DNA of 64,000 nt from Corynebacterium tapiri (lineage in GTDB: Bacteria; Actinomycetota; Actinomycetes; Mycobacteriales; Mycobacteriaceae). Each line of letters begins with the position of its first letter. Within the stretch, counting starts at the first letter, position 1. Positions 26,082-34,482 of the stretch are shown here, piece after piece. The position numbers and the translations under genes were made by a program. The stretch spans positions 62,001 to 126,000 of the forward strand of contig NZ_VDHJ01000001.1 in the NCBI RefSeq assembly GCF_006334925.1. Reading direction: 5' to 3'. The notes under the pieces are model-generated. The model was not told the origin of the DNA and did not search any database. It saw nothing but the letters and a program-made list of their open reading frames with translations.

Positions 26082-26088
26082 GTCAGGC

Positions 26089-26970
26089 ATGAACCACCAG
26101 ACGATCGATGCACACGAGGTCGCCCTCATCATCGAGGGCGGTGGAATGCGGGCCGCGGTGACTGCGCCGGCCATCGTCAAACTCATTGAGGAGGACGTGC
26201 GTTTCGGCTGGGTGGGTGGAATCTCCGCCGGATCCAGCCATGCAGCCAACTACCTCAGCGGAGATGCCCGCCGAGCACGCGAGTCCTTTACCAACTTCGC
26301 CGGACATCCAGAATTCGGTGGTTGGGGCTCGTTTATGCGGGGCCGTGGTTATTTCAATGCCGAGTTCATCTATGAGAATTCGGCGGAGGACTACCTGCCG
26401 TACGACTTTGAGGCGTTCCTAAACCACCCGGCTCAGCTCCACATCGAGGGAACACGGGTGGACACTGGGGAGGGGGTGGCCTGGACAAGAAAGGACATTA
26501 AGGAGCCGGTCGACCTCTTCAAGAGGGTGCGGGCGTCCTCGACCCTGCCCGGCTTGATGCGCACCCCAGCCATCGATGGGGTGCACTACGTCGACGGGGC
26601 ACTGGGCAGCTCGGGCGGCCTGCTCATCCAGGCTGCGCGAGATGCGGGATTTAGCAAATTCGCCGTGCTGTCCACCCGCGAGCGCGGGTATCGCAAGCCA
26701 CCGGTGCGCAGTCCCCGGGCGGTGCGCCAGCTAGCCAGGCGCACTCCCGCCGTTGCGGAGGCGATGATCAATCGGCCTTCTCGCTATAACGCTTCTGCAG
26801 AGCAGATCGCTCGCCTGGAGAAAAACGGCGACGCTCTGGTATTTCACCCAACAGCGCGTTTGGTGTCCACAGGCGAGCGTGATCCGGAAAAGCTCGCTGG
26901 TCTTTATGAAGAGGGCCGCGCCCAGTTCGAGCAGGAATGGCCACAGTGGCTTGAGTTCTTAAGCGCCTAG
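26089..26970 (+). CDS. Patatin-like phospholipase
   Basis: A 293-residue patatin-family lipid acyl hydrolase. The oxyanion-hole glycine run is EGGGMRAA (15-22), the nucleophile elbow is GISAGSS (44-50, Ser47), and the Asp of the catalytic dyad is in VDGALG. No signal peptide is present, so it is probably cytosolic. Members hydrolyse phospholipids or other acyl esters. Its 3' end overlaps the convergent TetR gene by 12 bp. A link with the adjacent lipid-glycosylation pair is possible but unproven. Confidence 0.85.
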   Translation: MNHQTIDAHEVALIIEGGGMRAAVTAPAIVKLIEEDVRFGWVGGISAGSSHAANYLSGDARRARESFTNFAGHPEFGGWGSFMRGRGYFNAEFIYENSAEDYLPYDFEAFLNHPAQLHIEGTRVDTGEGVAWTRKDIKEPVDLFKRVRASSTLPGLMRTPAIDGVHYVDGALGSSGGLLIQAARDAGFSKFAVLSTRERGYRKPPVRSPRAVRQLARRTPAVAEAMINRPSRYNASAEQIARLEKNGDALVFHPTARLVSTGERDPEKLAGLYEEGRAQFEQEWPQWLEFLSA

Positions 26971-27540
26971 GCGCCGCAAGACGCTAAAGGCGCGATGCGC
27001 GATGACCTGACCCTGCTCGGGGGTGCGGGGATCTGGGAGATCGTAGAACTCCTCCAAAGCTGAGAGCGCGGTGACCCCGAGAAGGTGCATGACTAGCTCG
27101 CGTTCGCGCTCCGATTCAAACTCCAAGCGCAGCGCAGCCTGGTCGTCCAACGCCTTGTGGTCGATCTGCTCGTGCGCATCCGGGGCAAGCACTTTCAACA
27201 CATCCAATGCCCGAAACATGACGGGGAAAGTATCTAGCCCTTGGTTATCCGTCTCGAGCATATGCACTAGGAGTTCTTCCACAGCATCGATCAAATCGAT
27301 CTGTGCGGGCAGCGCAGCTAGGTGCTCTGCAAAGTCGTCGACACGCAATTGACAATAAGCGACCAGGGCAGCTTCTCGGGACGGGAAGTAATTGTGAAAG
27401 GTCCGGACAGACACTTCGGCGCGGGAGGCGATAGCGGCAACCGTCAGGCCATCGACGCCTTCATCCATGGACAGAGCCGCCGCCGCGTATGCGATCTTTC
27501 GACTCGTTGCGGCTTTCTTGGCCTCCCGCAGTCCGCTCAT
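26959..27540 (-). CDS. TetR family regulator of the MMPL exporter
   Basis: A 193-residue TetR protein with the N-terminal helix-turn-helix (LTVAAIASRAEVSVRTFHNYFPSREAAL, given here by position 32-59) and a ligand-binding C-terminal half. It starts in the ATGA that ends the MMPL gene, so the two are translationally coupled and co-transcribed. The natural reading is autoregulation together with control of the exporter through the inverted repeat at 29933-29949. The ligand is unknown. Confidence 0.85.
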   Translation of the reverse strand: MSGLREAKKAATSRKIAYAAAALSMDEGVDGLTVAAIASRAEVSVRTFHNYFPSREAALVAYCQLRVDDFAEHLAALPAQIDLIDAVEELLVHMLETDNQGLDTFPVMFRALDVLKVLAPDAHEQIDHKALDDQAALRLEFESERERELVMHLLGVTALSALEEFYDLPDPRTPEQGQVIAHRAFSVLRRLGA

Positions 27541-29867
27541 GTCGTCGGAACCTCCTTAGCAAGCTTCTCTCCCTCAATATCTACCTTGGGGACGATGCGT
27601 TGCAGGAATCGGGGGAAGGCCCAAGCGCGATCCCCGAGGAGGTACATCGTTGCGGGAATGATAGTCATGCGCACGATGAACGCGTCGATGGCAACAGCGC
27701 TGGCCAGGGCGAATCCCATAGTGCGAATGAACGGCATGTCTTGCGCGATGAACGCAGCGAACACCGCGATCATGATCAGCGCGGCTGAGGTGACTACGCG
27801 GGCTCCGTGCTTGAACCCGTTGGCGGTAGCGTTTCCGGCCGTCTTGCCGTGGAAATAACCCTCACGCATGCGCGTGACCAGGAATACCTGATAGTCCATG
27901 GCGAGGCCGAAAACGAGGCCGATGAGCATGATCGGTAGGAAGCTGATCAGCGGCTGCGGATCGCTGATCAGACCCAGCCATCCCTCCTGGAACAGCGCGA
28001 CCGTGACACCAAAGGTGGCTGCCACGGAGAGCCCAAAGCCCAGGGCTGCAATGAGTGGAACCCAGATTGAGCGGAATACCACCATGAGCACGATGAATGC
28101 CAAGACCAAGACGATGGCGATGTAGGGGATGAGCACGTCTTGCAGGCGATCTGACATATCGTCGAATACTGCAGTCGCGCCAGTGATGCCATAGGTTGCG
28201 CCGGTCGCATCGTGGAACTGCGCTTCATTGTTGCGCAGCTCTTGCAGAGCATTGCTCGTGGCCTCGTCGACGGCGTCAGTGGAAGGCGTGATCAGGACCT
28301 GCGCCGCCGTTGAGTCATCATTCATGGCGACTACTTGCGCGTTGACCACTCCCTCGACTGCCTCGAAGTCATGCACGGCTTGAGCTGTCACTGCCGGGCG
28401 CTCCTGGGCAGGAACATCGGGCATCTCTACCAGTGCGATCATCGGGGCGGTGCGTCCAGGACCGAACCCGTCCGCAACCATCTCATGAGCCGTGCGCGCT
28501 GGGGTTCCCGGCGCCTCGCTGGCATCGGTGGGCATAGCCAAGCGCATGTGTGCGGCTGGGATAGCGAGCAAGGCAAGCAGAATCACGCCGGCAACGAGGT
28601 GGAGGGCGGGATGCTGACGGATGCGGCGTACCCAGCGCAGACCCATGGTCGGCTTTTCATTTTCGGGGTCGGGAACCTGGGGCCCAGGGATACGCCCACT
28701 GAATGCGCGCTTGCCCCATAGTCCCAAGAGGGCGGGCAAGAAGGTCAATGCCACGAGGACCGCAATGACGACGGTCCCTGCTGCCGCCAATGCCATGGCT
28801 GTGAGAAACGGGATATTGATGATCGACAGCGCAGCCAAGGCGATGATGACGGTGAGCCCGGCAAACACCACGGATCCACCGGCGGTGCCGGCTGCCAGCC
28901 CCATGGCATGGGAGCGAGTCTGCTTGTCGGTAGAACGCACCCGCTCGGAGAATTCCTGTGGTCCCAGGTCTTGGGAATTAGTGATTCGGACAAGCTCCGT
29001 GCGGAAGCGCGCAACGATGAACAAGGAGTAATCGATGCCAACGGCCAAACCGATCATGACTGCCAAGGTGGGAGTCATGTCAGTGACCTGGTCGGTGAAA
29101 GCCGTGGTGAGCATGATGCCCATAGATCCCAACCCCACTCCGATAAGGGCAGAAATAATTGGCATACCTGCGGCTACGAGCGATCCGAACGCAATGAGAA
29201 GGACAATTGCTGCAACGGCGAGACCGATGAGCTCACTGGAGCCTCCGGGGCCGGCCATGTCCTTAAACCCATTGCCGTTGTATGCCACCTGGATGTGGTG
29301 GTGATCGTTCTGCAGTACGTCCGTGACTGCCTGGCGTTGCTCAGTCGTTACGTCTTGGGCGGTGGGGGCATCGAAGGTGACTGCGACAGTGCCGGTTTTC
29401 GCGTCCTCGCTAAGTGGGGAGGCAGAGGCCAGGTCTTTCGCGATCTCTTCCGGAGGCATACCTTGAGCCTCGAGCTGCGGGCGCATCTTCATCTCGATCC
29501 CGGCTGCGGCGGTTGCCGGATCGACGATGCTGTCGGGGTTTTTAAGCGCACCGGTCTGCTTGACCTCGTCCAACATGGCTTGGACTTCGTGTTGCACCTC
29601 CGGATCGCGCAGAGTGCCCTCATTCGCCCTGATCACGATGGAACCGGACGGGGCAGAGACAGAATCTTCCGCGGAGGGGAAGAGTTCCTTCATCCGGTCT
29701 TGGGTTTCCACCGCGGGTAGTCCGGGAATGGAGAATGACGAGGCAGGAGAGGTGGCAAATGCTGCGGAAAAGCCTCCCACAACGGCTAGCACGAGAATCC
29801 AAGCTGCGATAAACGGCCAGGAGCGCCTATAGGCAAGGCGTCCCAGGCGGTAGAGGAATGTTGACAC
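27537..29867 (-). CDS. MMPL family RND-type exporter
   Basis: A 776-residue membrane protein with two MMPL repeats. Each has one N-terminal helix, a large extracytoplasmic loop, and a bundle of five helices, giving about 11-12 helices in total. Motifs such as GIDYSLFIVARFRTE and GLAMDYQVFLVTRMREG carry the family Asp-Tyr pairs that relay protons. Actinobacterial MMPL proteins export lipids or drugs. Downstream coupling to a TetR gene suggests an inducible exporter of toxic compounds rather than the essential trehalose-mycolate flippase. Start is GTG 29867, with AAGGA 9 nt upstream. Confidence 0.85.
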   Translation of the reverse strand: MSTFLYRLGRLAYRRSWPFIAAWILVLAVVGGFSAAFATSPASSFSIPGLPAVETQDRMKELFPSAEDSVSAPSGSIVIRANEGTLRDPEVQHEVQAMLDEVKQTGALKNPDSIVDPATAAAGIEMKMRPQLEAQGMPPEEIAKDLASASPLSEDAKTGTVAVTFDAPTAQDVTTEQRQAVTDVLQNDHHHIQVAYNGNGFKDMAGPGGSSELIGLAVAAIVLLIAFGSLVAAGMPIISALIGVGLGSMGIMLTTAFTDQVTDMTPTLAVMIGLAVGIDYSLFIVARFRTELVRITNSQDLGPQEFSERVRSTDKQTRSHAMGLAAGTAGGSVVFAGLTVIIALAALSIINIPFLTAMALAAAGTVVIAVLVALTFLPALLGLWGKRAFSGRIPGPQVPDPENEKPTMGLRWVRRIRQHPALHLVAGVILLALLAIPAAHMRLAMPTDASEAPGTPARTAHEMVADGFGPGRTAPMIALVEMPDVPAQERPAVTAQAVHDFEAVEGVVNAQVVAMNDDSTAAQVLITPSTDAVDEATSNALQELRNNEAQFHDATGATYGITGATAVFDDMSDRLQDVLIPYIAIVLVLAFIVLMVVFRSIWVPLIAALGFGLSVAATFGVTVALFQEGWLGLISDPQPLISFLPIMLIGLVFGLAMDYQVFLVTRMREGYFHGKTAGNATANGFKHGARVVTSAALIMIAVFAAFIAQDMPFIRTMGFALASAVAIDAFIVRMTIIPATMYLLGDRAWAFPRFLQRIVPKVDIEGEKLAKEVPTT

Positions 29868-29932
29868 GGGACAGCGTCCTTCCGGATACAAACGATGCAG
29901 TACCCGTGCAACATTACATAATTAGCGCAAAA

Positions 29933-29949
29933 TTGCACACCCGGTGCAA
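29933..29949. promoter_or_regulatory. Inverted repeat TTGCAC-N5-GTGCAA, likely TetR operator
   Basis: The arms TTGCAC (29933-29938) and GTGCAA (29944-29949) are perfect complements. A third GTGCAA half-site lies at 29906-29911. The pair brackets a minus-strand A+T-rich promoter region (CTAATTATGTAATG, complement of 29912-29925) just upstream of the MMPL-TetR operon. It also touches the 3' end of prfC. Confidence 0.5.
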
Positions 29950-29952
29950 AAA

Positions 29953-31584
29953 TTAGTCTGCGACGAGTGGCTCCATTGTGAGCTCCGGGTGTTCCTTCTC
30001 TACGAAGGCCAGCTTCCACTTATCCCCGAACAGGGCGATCAGTTCGCCATCGGTTCGGGTAAAGATCTCCACCCCGCGCTGCTTGCCCAGCACAGGCGCA
30101 GACTCCGCGTCCGTGCGTCGGGCAACGGAGTAGGGGATCGGATCCGTGACGGTCTCCACGTTGTACTCGTTTTCCATGCGGGCCTGCATCACTTCGAACT
30201 GCATGGGGCCGACCGCGGCCATGACCGGGGCGGCGTCACCGCGAGCGTCGTTACGCAAGATCTGCACCACACCCTCGGCGTCGAGCTGCTCGAGCGCCTT
30301 GCGGAACTGCTTGTATTTGCCCAGCGACTTCGCCCGCAAGGTACGGAAGTGCTCCGGGGCGAACTGCGGCATCGGTGGGAACTGCACCTTACGTCCGGCG
30401 TAGATCGTGTCGCCCGGGGCGAGCGATCCCGCGTTGACCAGACCCACGATGTCTCCCGGGTAGGCAGTCTCTACTGTCGCGCGGGTCCGTCCGAACACGG
30501 TGAGGGCGTACTTGGTGGAGAAGCTTCGCGACGACTGTGCGTGCGTGACCTGCATTCCGCGGTCGAACTCGCCGGAGACAACGCGCATGAACGCCAACGT
30601 GTCGCGGTGATTCTTATCCATGCCGGCTTGCACCTTGAACACCACGCCAGAGAAGTCGGCATCGAGCTCGCGGGTCTCATCCATGGCGCTCGTGCTGGCA
30701 GCGACGGCAGCCGGATCGCTTGAGCGCGGGCGAGGAGCAGGTGCGATGGCGCAGAGCGTGTCCAGGATCTGGTGCACACCGAAGTTGAGCATCGCCGAGG
30801 CGAAGATGAGGGGAGAGGTCTCGCAGGCCTCGAAAAGCTCCTGGTCGTGCAGGGCGCCGTCGGCGGCGAGCAACTCCGCCTCTTCCACCGCGGTCTCCCA
30901 TAGGTCGGCCTCTTTATCAGCAGCCTCGTCGGGGGAGTAGTGCTCCTCCGGGGCGATGGTGGCGCCACCGGCGGTACGCAGGAAGTGGATGTAGTTATCG
31001 GCCTCGCCGTCCTCGTTGATGTGTGCGAGGCCCTTGAACTCTCCGGCCGGGCCCACCGGCCAGTACAGAGGCGTGGGCTGGAGACCGATCTCGGTGACGA
31101 TCTCGTCGACCAGCTCCAAGGGCTCGCGGCCGACGCGGTCCCACTTGTTGATCACCGTGACGATCGGCAACCCGCGGGCCTTACACACTCGGAAGAGCTT
31201 CAGGGTCTGGGGCTCGAGGCCCTTGGCAGCGTCGATAAGCATCACCGCGGCGTCCACGGCAGAGAGCACGCGGTAGGTGTCCTCCGAGAAGTCGGAGTGG
31301 CCCGGGGTGTCCACGAGGTTGATCATGTAGGGCTCACCGGTATGGCCCTCGGGTTGGTACTCGAACTGCAGGGCAGAAGAGGCCACCGAGATGCCGCGGT
31401 CCTTCTCCATCTCCATCCAGTCCGAGACGGTGGCCTTACGCCCGCCCTTGCCGTGCACCGCGCCGGCCTCCGAAATGATGTGCGCGTGCAGCGCCAATGC
31501 CTCCGTAAGAGTGGACTTACCGGCGTCCGGGTGGGCAATGACGGCGAACGTGCGGCGACGCTTGGCTTCGGAGGAGGTGCTCAT
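29953..31584 (-). CDS. prfC: Peptide chain release factor 3
   Basis: A 543-residue translational GTPase that recycles RF1/RF2 from the ribosome. G1 is AHPDAGKST (about 17-25), the switch I region is EMEKDRGISV, G3 is DTPGHSDF, and G4 is NKWD. Domains II and III follow. Length and motifs match RF3 rather than EF-G. A minus-strand TAACCT box ends 8 nt before the ATG, so the mRNA may be leaderless. The MMPL-TetR operon follows downstream after its own regulatory region. Confidence 0.93.
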   Translation of the reverse strand: MSTSSEAKRRRTFAVIAHPDAGKSTLTEALALHAHIISEAGAVHGKGGRKATVSDWMEMEKDRGISVASSALQFEYQPEGHTGEPYMINLVDTPGHSDFSEDTYRVLSAVDAAVMLIDAAKGLEPQTLKLFRVCKARGLPIVTVINKWDRVGREPLELVDEIVTEIGLQPTPLYWPVGPAGEFKGLAHINEDGEADNYIHFLRTAGGATIAPEEHYSPDEAADKEADLWETAVEEAELLAADGALHDQELFEACETSPLIFASAMLNFGVHQILDTLCAIAPAPRPRSSDPAAVAASTSAMDETRELDADFSGVVFKVQAGMDKNHRDTLAFMRVVSGEFDRGMQVTHAQSSRSFSTKYALTVFGRTRATVETAYPGDIVGLVNAGSLAPGDTIYAGRKVQFPPMPQFAPEHFRTLRAKSLGKYKQFRKALEQLDAEGVVQILRNDARGDAAPVMAAVGPMQFEVMQARMENEYNVETVTDPIPYSVARRTDAESAPVLGKQRGVEIFTRTDGELIALFGDKWKLAFVEKEHPELTMEPLVAD

Positions 31585-31592
31585 AGCGCTCC

Positions 31593-31598
31593 AGGTTA
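31593..31598 (-). promoter_or_regulatory. -10 box of prfC
   Basis: The minus strand reads TAACCT, 8 nt before the ATG at 31584. Confidence 0.4.
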
Positions 31599-31632
31599 GT
31601 TTGTGGCGCGCATGAACCGATAAAGCAGGCTC

Positions 31633-32445
31633 TTACCACTGAAGGTTGAGCTCGGCATTGAGGGTGGACACTACCCCAGCGGCGGCGTCAGCATGCGGGA
31701 TGCGCACGGGCCTGTTCGGAGTGAGGTAGAACGCTCCGCGTTCGAAGTGCACGCCCGGGGTGCCATCGGCAAAGTGGGCCAGACGGTTACCGCCGGAGGA
31801 AGGTTGAAGCACACCAATTTTGCGGGTCAGATTGTAAAACTTGCTAAAACCCCAGTTCGTTCCGGACGAGAAATTCGAGGCCAACACTCCGGGATGGAAA
31901 GAGACAGGATTGATCTCTGGAACGCGGCGGGCGAGCTCGGCGGAAACGAGGGCATCACCCAGCTTGGCGTTGCCGTAGGCGCGCGAGGTGTCGAACTTCT
32001 TCAGCGACTGCACGTCCATGGGGTCGAACTTGGCCATGATGAGCGCGGCTAGCGAGGAGGTAGCCACCACCGTGGCGCGCGACTTGCGCAGCGGCTCGAG
32101 CAGCAAATTGGTGAGCAAGAACGGAGCTACGACGTTGACCTGCCACGTCTTTTCGTACCCGTCTTCGGTCATGTCGGGACCGTCGAAAATTCCACCGGCG
32201 TTGTTGGCCAAGGCATCGATGGAATCAGTGGTCTCCAGTATCTGCTCGGCCAACGCGCGGACCTGATCGAGCGAAACGAAATCGCACGTCAGGGGTTCAC
32301 AGTCGAACTGCTCAGCTACCGCTTTCGTCTTAGCTGCAGAGCGACCGACTGCGAGAATGCGGGCATCCGGATGTGCGGTACGCAGGCGTTCGACGGCGGC
32401 TTTGCCGATGCCGTCCGAGGCGCCGGTGATCACATAAGTTCGCAT
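31633..32445 (-). CDS. Short-chain dehydrogenase/reductase
   Basis: A 270-residue classical SDR, similar to the retinol-dehydrogenase/WW-oxidoreductase-like group. The cofactor loop TGASDGIGK is at residues 7-15, NNAG near 85, and the active site Tyr-x3-Lys is in SRAYGNAKL. Substrate unknown. It lies between the PepSY lipoprotein and prfC on the same strand. A minus-strand TACCCT box 7 nt before the ATG, inside the short gap after the lipoprotein gene, suggests its own leaderless promoter. Confidence 0.82.
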   Translation of the reverse strand: MRTYVITGASDGIGKAAVERLRTAHPDARILAVGRSAAKTKAVAEQFDCEPLTCDFVSLDQVRALAEQILETTDSIDALANNAGGIFDGPDMTEDGYEKTWQVNVVAPFLLTNLLLEPLRKSRATVVATSSLAALIMAKFDPMDVQSLKKFDTSRAYGNAKLGDALVSAELARRVPEINPVSFHPGVLASNFSSGTNWGFSKFYNLTRKIGVLQPSSGGNRLAHFADGTPGVHFERGAFYLTPNRPVRIPHADAAAGVVSTLNAELNLQW

Positions 32446-32452
32446 GCCCGCC

Positions 32453-32458
32453 AGGGTA
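32453..32458 (-). promoter_or_regulatory. -10 box of the SDR gene
   Basis: The minus strand reads TACCCT, 7 nt before the ATG at 32445, with no Shine-Dalgarno. Confidence 0.35.
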
Positions 32459-32459
32459 A

Positions 32460-32828
32460 CTACTTTTCCACGTCCTTGGAGATGATCTCGCCGGAGTGAG
32501 CATCGATGTCGTACTCGAACTGGTCGTTACCCACGTTGAACTCGACCTCCCAGCTGTCGCGCCCGTCGTCGGTGTCGAAGTCGGAGCGGTCCCACTCGGT
32601 GACCTGGTCGCGCGGTACACCGGCGTCCTTCAAAGCGATGTCCTCGGCCTTTTCCTTGGAGATCTCCGGCTGAGCCTTCTCCGTGGAGGTCGGGGCGGCG
32701 CTGGTGACTGTGGTGACGCTGGAGGTGGCGTCCTTAGCCTTCTCCTCCACGTTGGTCGCCTGATCACCGCAGGCGGTGAGTACCAGGCCAGCGGAGGCGA
32801 CGAGGGCGATTCCGAAAGTACGTGTCAT
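32460..32828 (-). CDS. PepSY-domain lipoprotein
   Basis: A 122-residue exported lipoprotein. The signal peptide ends in the lipobox LVLTAC (Cys20), then a Thr/Ser-rich linker and one PepSY domain from about 55 to 120 (ISKEKAEDIALKDAG, SWEVEFNVGNDQFEYDID, HSGEIIS). PepSY domains are found in peptidase propeptides and small envelope proteins and may inhibit or sense proteases. An AAGGAG lies 7 nt before the ATG. Confidence 0.8.
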   Translation of the reverse strand: MTRTFGIALVASAGLVLTACGDQATNVEEKAKDATSSVTTVTSAAPTSTEKAQPEISKEKAEDIALKDAGVPRDQVTEWDRSDFDTDDGRDSWEVEFNVGNDQFEYDIDAHSGEIISKDVEK

Positions 32829-32902
32829 CTTGGCTCCTTTGTAGAAGTTGCGAATACGTACTTACGACCATAGATACGCTAAGCCCGCGGGTGCGAAATA
32901 CA

Positions 32903-32916
32903 TGAGAAAAGTCTCA
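32903..32916. repeat. Perfect inverted repeat TGAGA-AAAG-TCTCA
   Basis: It lies in the 91-bp gap between pth (33495-32920) and the PepSY gene, nested in a wider 7-bp repeat CGCTAAG (32877-32883) / CTTAGCG (32919-32925). It may be the end hairpin of the pth transcript or an operator for the lipoprotein gene. Confidence 0.35.
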
Positions 32917-32919
32917 CAC

Positions 32920-33495
32920 TTAGCGTTTGCTATGAATCTTGTGCTGAGCTCGCTCGAGGCCCTCTGTAGTGACCAAACGCGCAGCTTCGGCGGCGGTGTT
33001 GATCGTCTGAGTTTGATCGTTTTCGCTGCGGTCCAGCACGTAATCGGGCACGCTGACTCCCTTAGGCGGGCGTCCAATTCCTACGCGGATGCGAATGTAA
33101 TCGCGGGTTCCGAGCTCGGCAGTGAGTGATTTCAGGCCATTATGGCCGTTTTCATTTCCTCCGCGTTTGATTTTGATGGCGCCTTCGGGGAGGTCGAGCT
33201 CGTCGTGAATGACCACGATGTTTTCGGGGGCAACGCCGAGGCGACGGGCAAGCGGGGCAACCGCTTCACCGGAGGCATTCATGTAGGTCAAGGGCTTCAC
33301 CGCTAGCGCTTTGCCCACGATCGCGCCTTCAGCGTTCACTCGCGGTTGCGGGCGCAGCTCGTCGACAAGCGTATCCACTGCGGCGAATCCCACGTTGTGC
33401 CGAGTGTCGACGTACTCGCTGCCGGGATTGCCGAGGCCCACGATCAGCCAAGAGACCTCGGGTGGACGGCGACGAAAGAAATTAAGCCACTTCAC
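32920..33495 (-). CDS. pth: Peptidyl-tRNA hydrolase (first copy)
   Basis: A 191-residue Pth that cleaves peptidyl-tRNA released from stalled ribosomes. The catalytic His is in RHNVGF, the motif LTYMNASGEAV follows, HDELDLP contains the catalytic Asp, and GGNENGHNGLKS is conserved. A second Pth lies at 40745-41290; two paralogs are known in Corynebacterium. This copy starts at GTG 33495, divergent from the nitronate monooxygenase gene with a 30-bp gap. Confidence 0.93.
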   Translation of the reverse strand: MKWLNFFRRRPPEVSWLIVGLGNPGSEYVDTRHNVGFAAVDTLVDELRPQPRVNAEGAIVGKALAVKPLTYMNASGEAVAPLARRLGVAPENIVVIHDELDLPEGAIKIKRGGNENGHNGLKSLTAELGTRDYIRIRVGIGRPPKGVSVPDYVLDRSENDQTQTINTAAEAARLVTTEGLERAQHKIHSKR

Positions 33496-33511
33496 AGCAG
33501 ACAGTGTGGCA

Positions 33512-33517
33512 TAGAGT
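33512..33517 (+). promoter_or_regulatory. -10 box of the nitronate monooxygenase gene
   Basis: TAGAGT ends 8 nt before the ATG at 33526, with no Shine-Dalgarno. Confidence 0.45.
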
Positions 33518-33525
33518 CGACAAGC

Positions 33526-34482
33526 ATGAGCGTGCTTGCAGACCTAGACATGCCGATAATCGCTGCCCCCATGGCCGGTGGCCCCAGCACCCCAGAGCTG
33601 GTGCGTGCCGTTTCTGAAGCTGGTGGCCTTGGTTTTCTAGCCACCGGGACCGTGAATGCAAATCAGGCTCAGGCCTGGATGCAGCAATGTGCTGGGCTGA
33701 CCTACGGGGTCAACGTGTTCATGCCCCAGGAGCCGCTGGAGGATCTGTCTGAGGTCCGCAAGCTCGCCGCAGAGCTCGGGGTGAGTGAACTGCCGGAGGT
33801 CGATTTCACCTGCGACTTCGATGCCATCTTCCAGGCCGTACTCTCCGCAGAACACCCACCTGCGGTGTTGAGTGCCACCTTTGGATGTTTCAGTGCAGAA
33901 CAGATCGCTGCCCTGCATGAACGCGGAATCGAGGCCTGGGTAACGGTCACGCGCCCAGAGGACGCGGCGACCGCCACTCATCGGGGCGCCGACGCACTCA
34001 TTGTGCAGGGGCCGCTAGCTGGAGGGCACCGCTCCACGTGGACAGTCGAGGAAGAGCCCGACTCACGAGACCTCATCGACCTGCTTTATGCGTGCCGCGG
34101 TTCCCTGCCCGTCATCGCCGCTGGGGGAATCACAAGAGAGACGCTTCTCGACGTCCACCAGCACTCCGATGCCGTCGCCCTCGGCTCAGCCTTCCTCCTG
34201 GCAGCAGAAGCCGGTACCAGCTCCATGAACCGCCAGCTCTTGCTGGCTGGCGGTGAAAGCGTGAGCACGCGCGCATTTTCTGGGCGATACGCACGCGGGC
34301 TGCGCACTCCTTTTACGGATACGCATGACATAGGCCCGGTGTATCCCTACCTCAACGCGTTGTTGAAGCAGCGACGCACCGAGCCTGAATATGCCTATTG
34401 CCTAGTGGGTGCTCACTGGGACGACAGAGAACGACCAGCAGCAGACATCATGGAGGAACTTAAAGCCATCGTGGAGGAGTAG
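33526..34482 (+). CDS. Nitronate monooxygenase family FMN protein
   Basis: A 318-residue 2-nitropropane-dioxygenase-type TIM barrel that binds FMN. MPIIAAPMAGG at the N-terminus, the GFLATGTV loop, and GGHRSTW with the catalytic-region His are typical, as is VALGSAFLLA near the C-terminus. Members oxidise alkyl nitronates or propionate-3-nitronate; some act as enoyl reductases. The longer open frame upstream is not used because of the -10 box 8 nt before ATG 33526. The 3' end overlaps the convergent maleylpyruvate isomerase by 23 bp. Confidence 0.85.
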   Translation: MSVLADLDMPIIAAPMAGGPSTPELVRAVSEAGGLGFLATGTVNANQAQAWMQQCAGLTYGVNVFMPQEPLEDLSEVRKLAAELGVSELPEVDFTCDFDAIFQAVLSAEHPPAVLSATFGCFSAEQIAALHERGIEAWVTVTRPEDAATATHRGADALIVQGPLAGGHRSTWTVEEEPDSRDLIDLLYACRGSLPVIAAGGITRETLLDVHQHSDAVALGSAFLLAAEAGTSSMNRQLLLAGGESVSTRAFSGRYARGLRTPFTDTHDIGPVYPYLNALLKQRRTEPEYAYCLVGAHWDDRERPAADIMEELKAIVEE

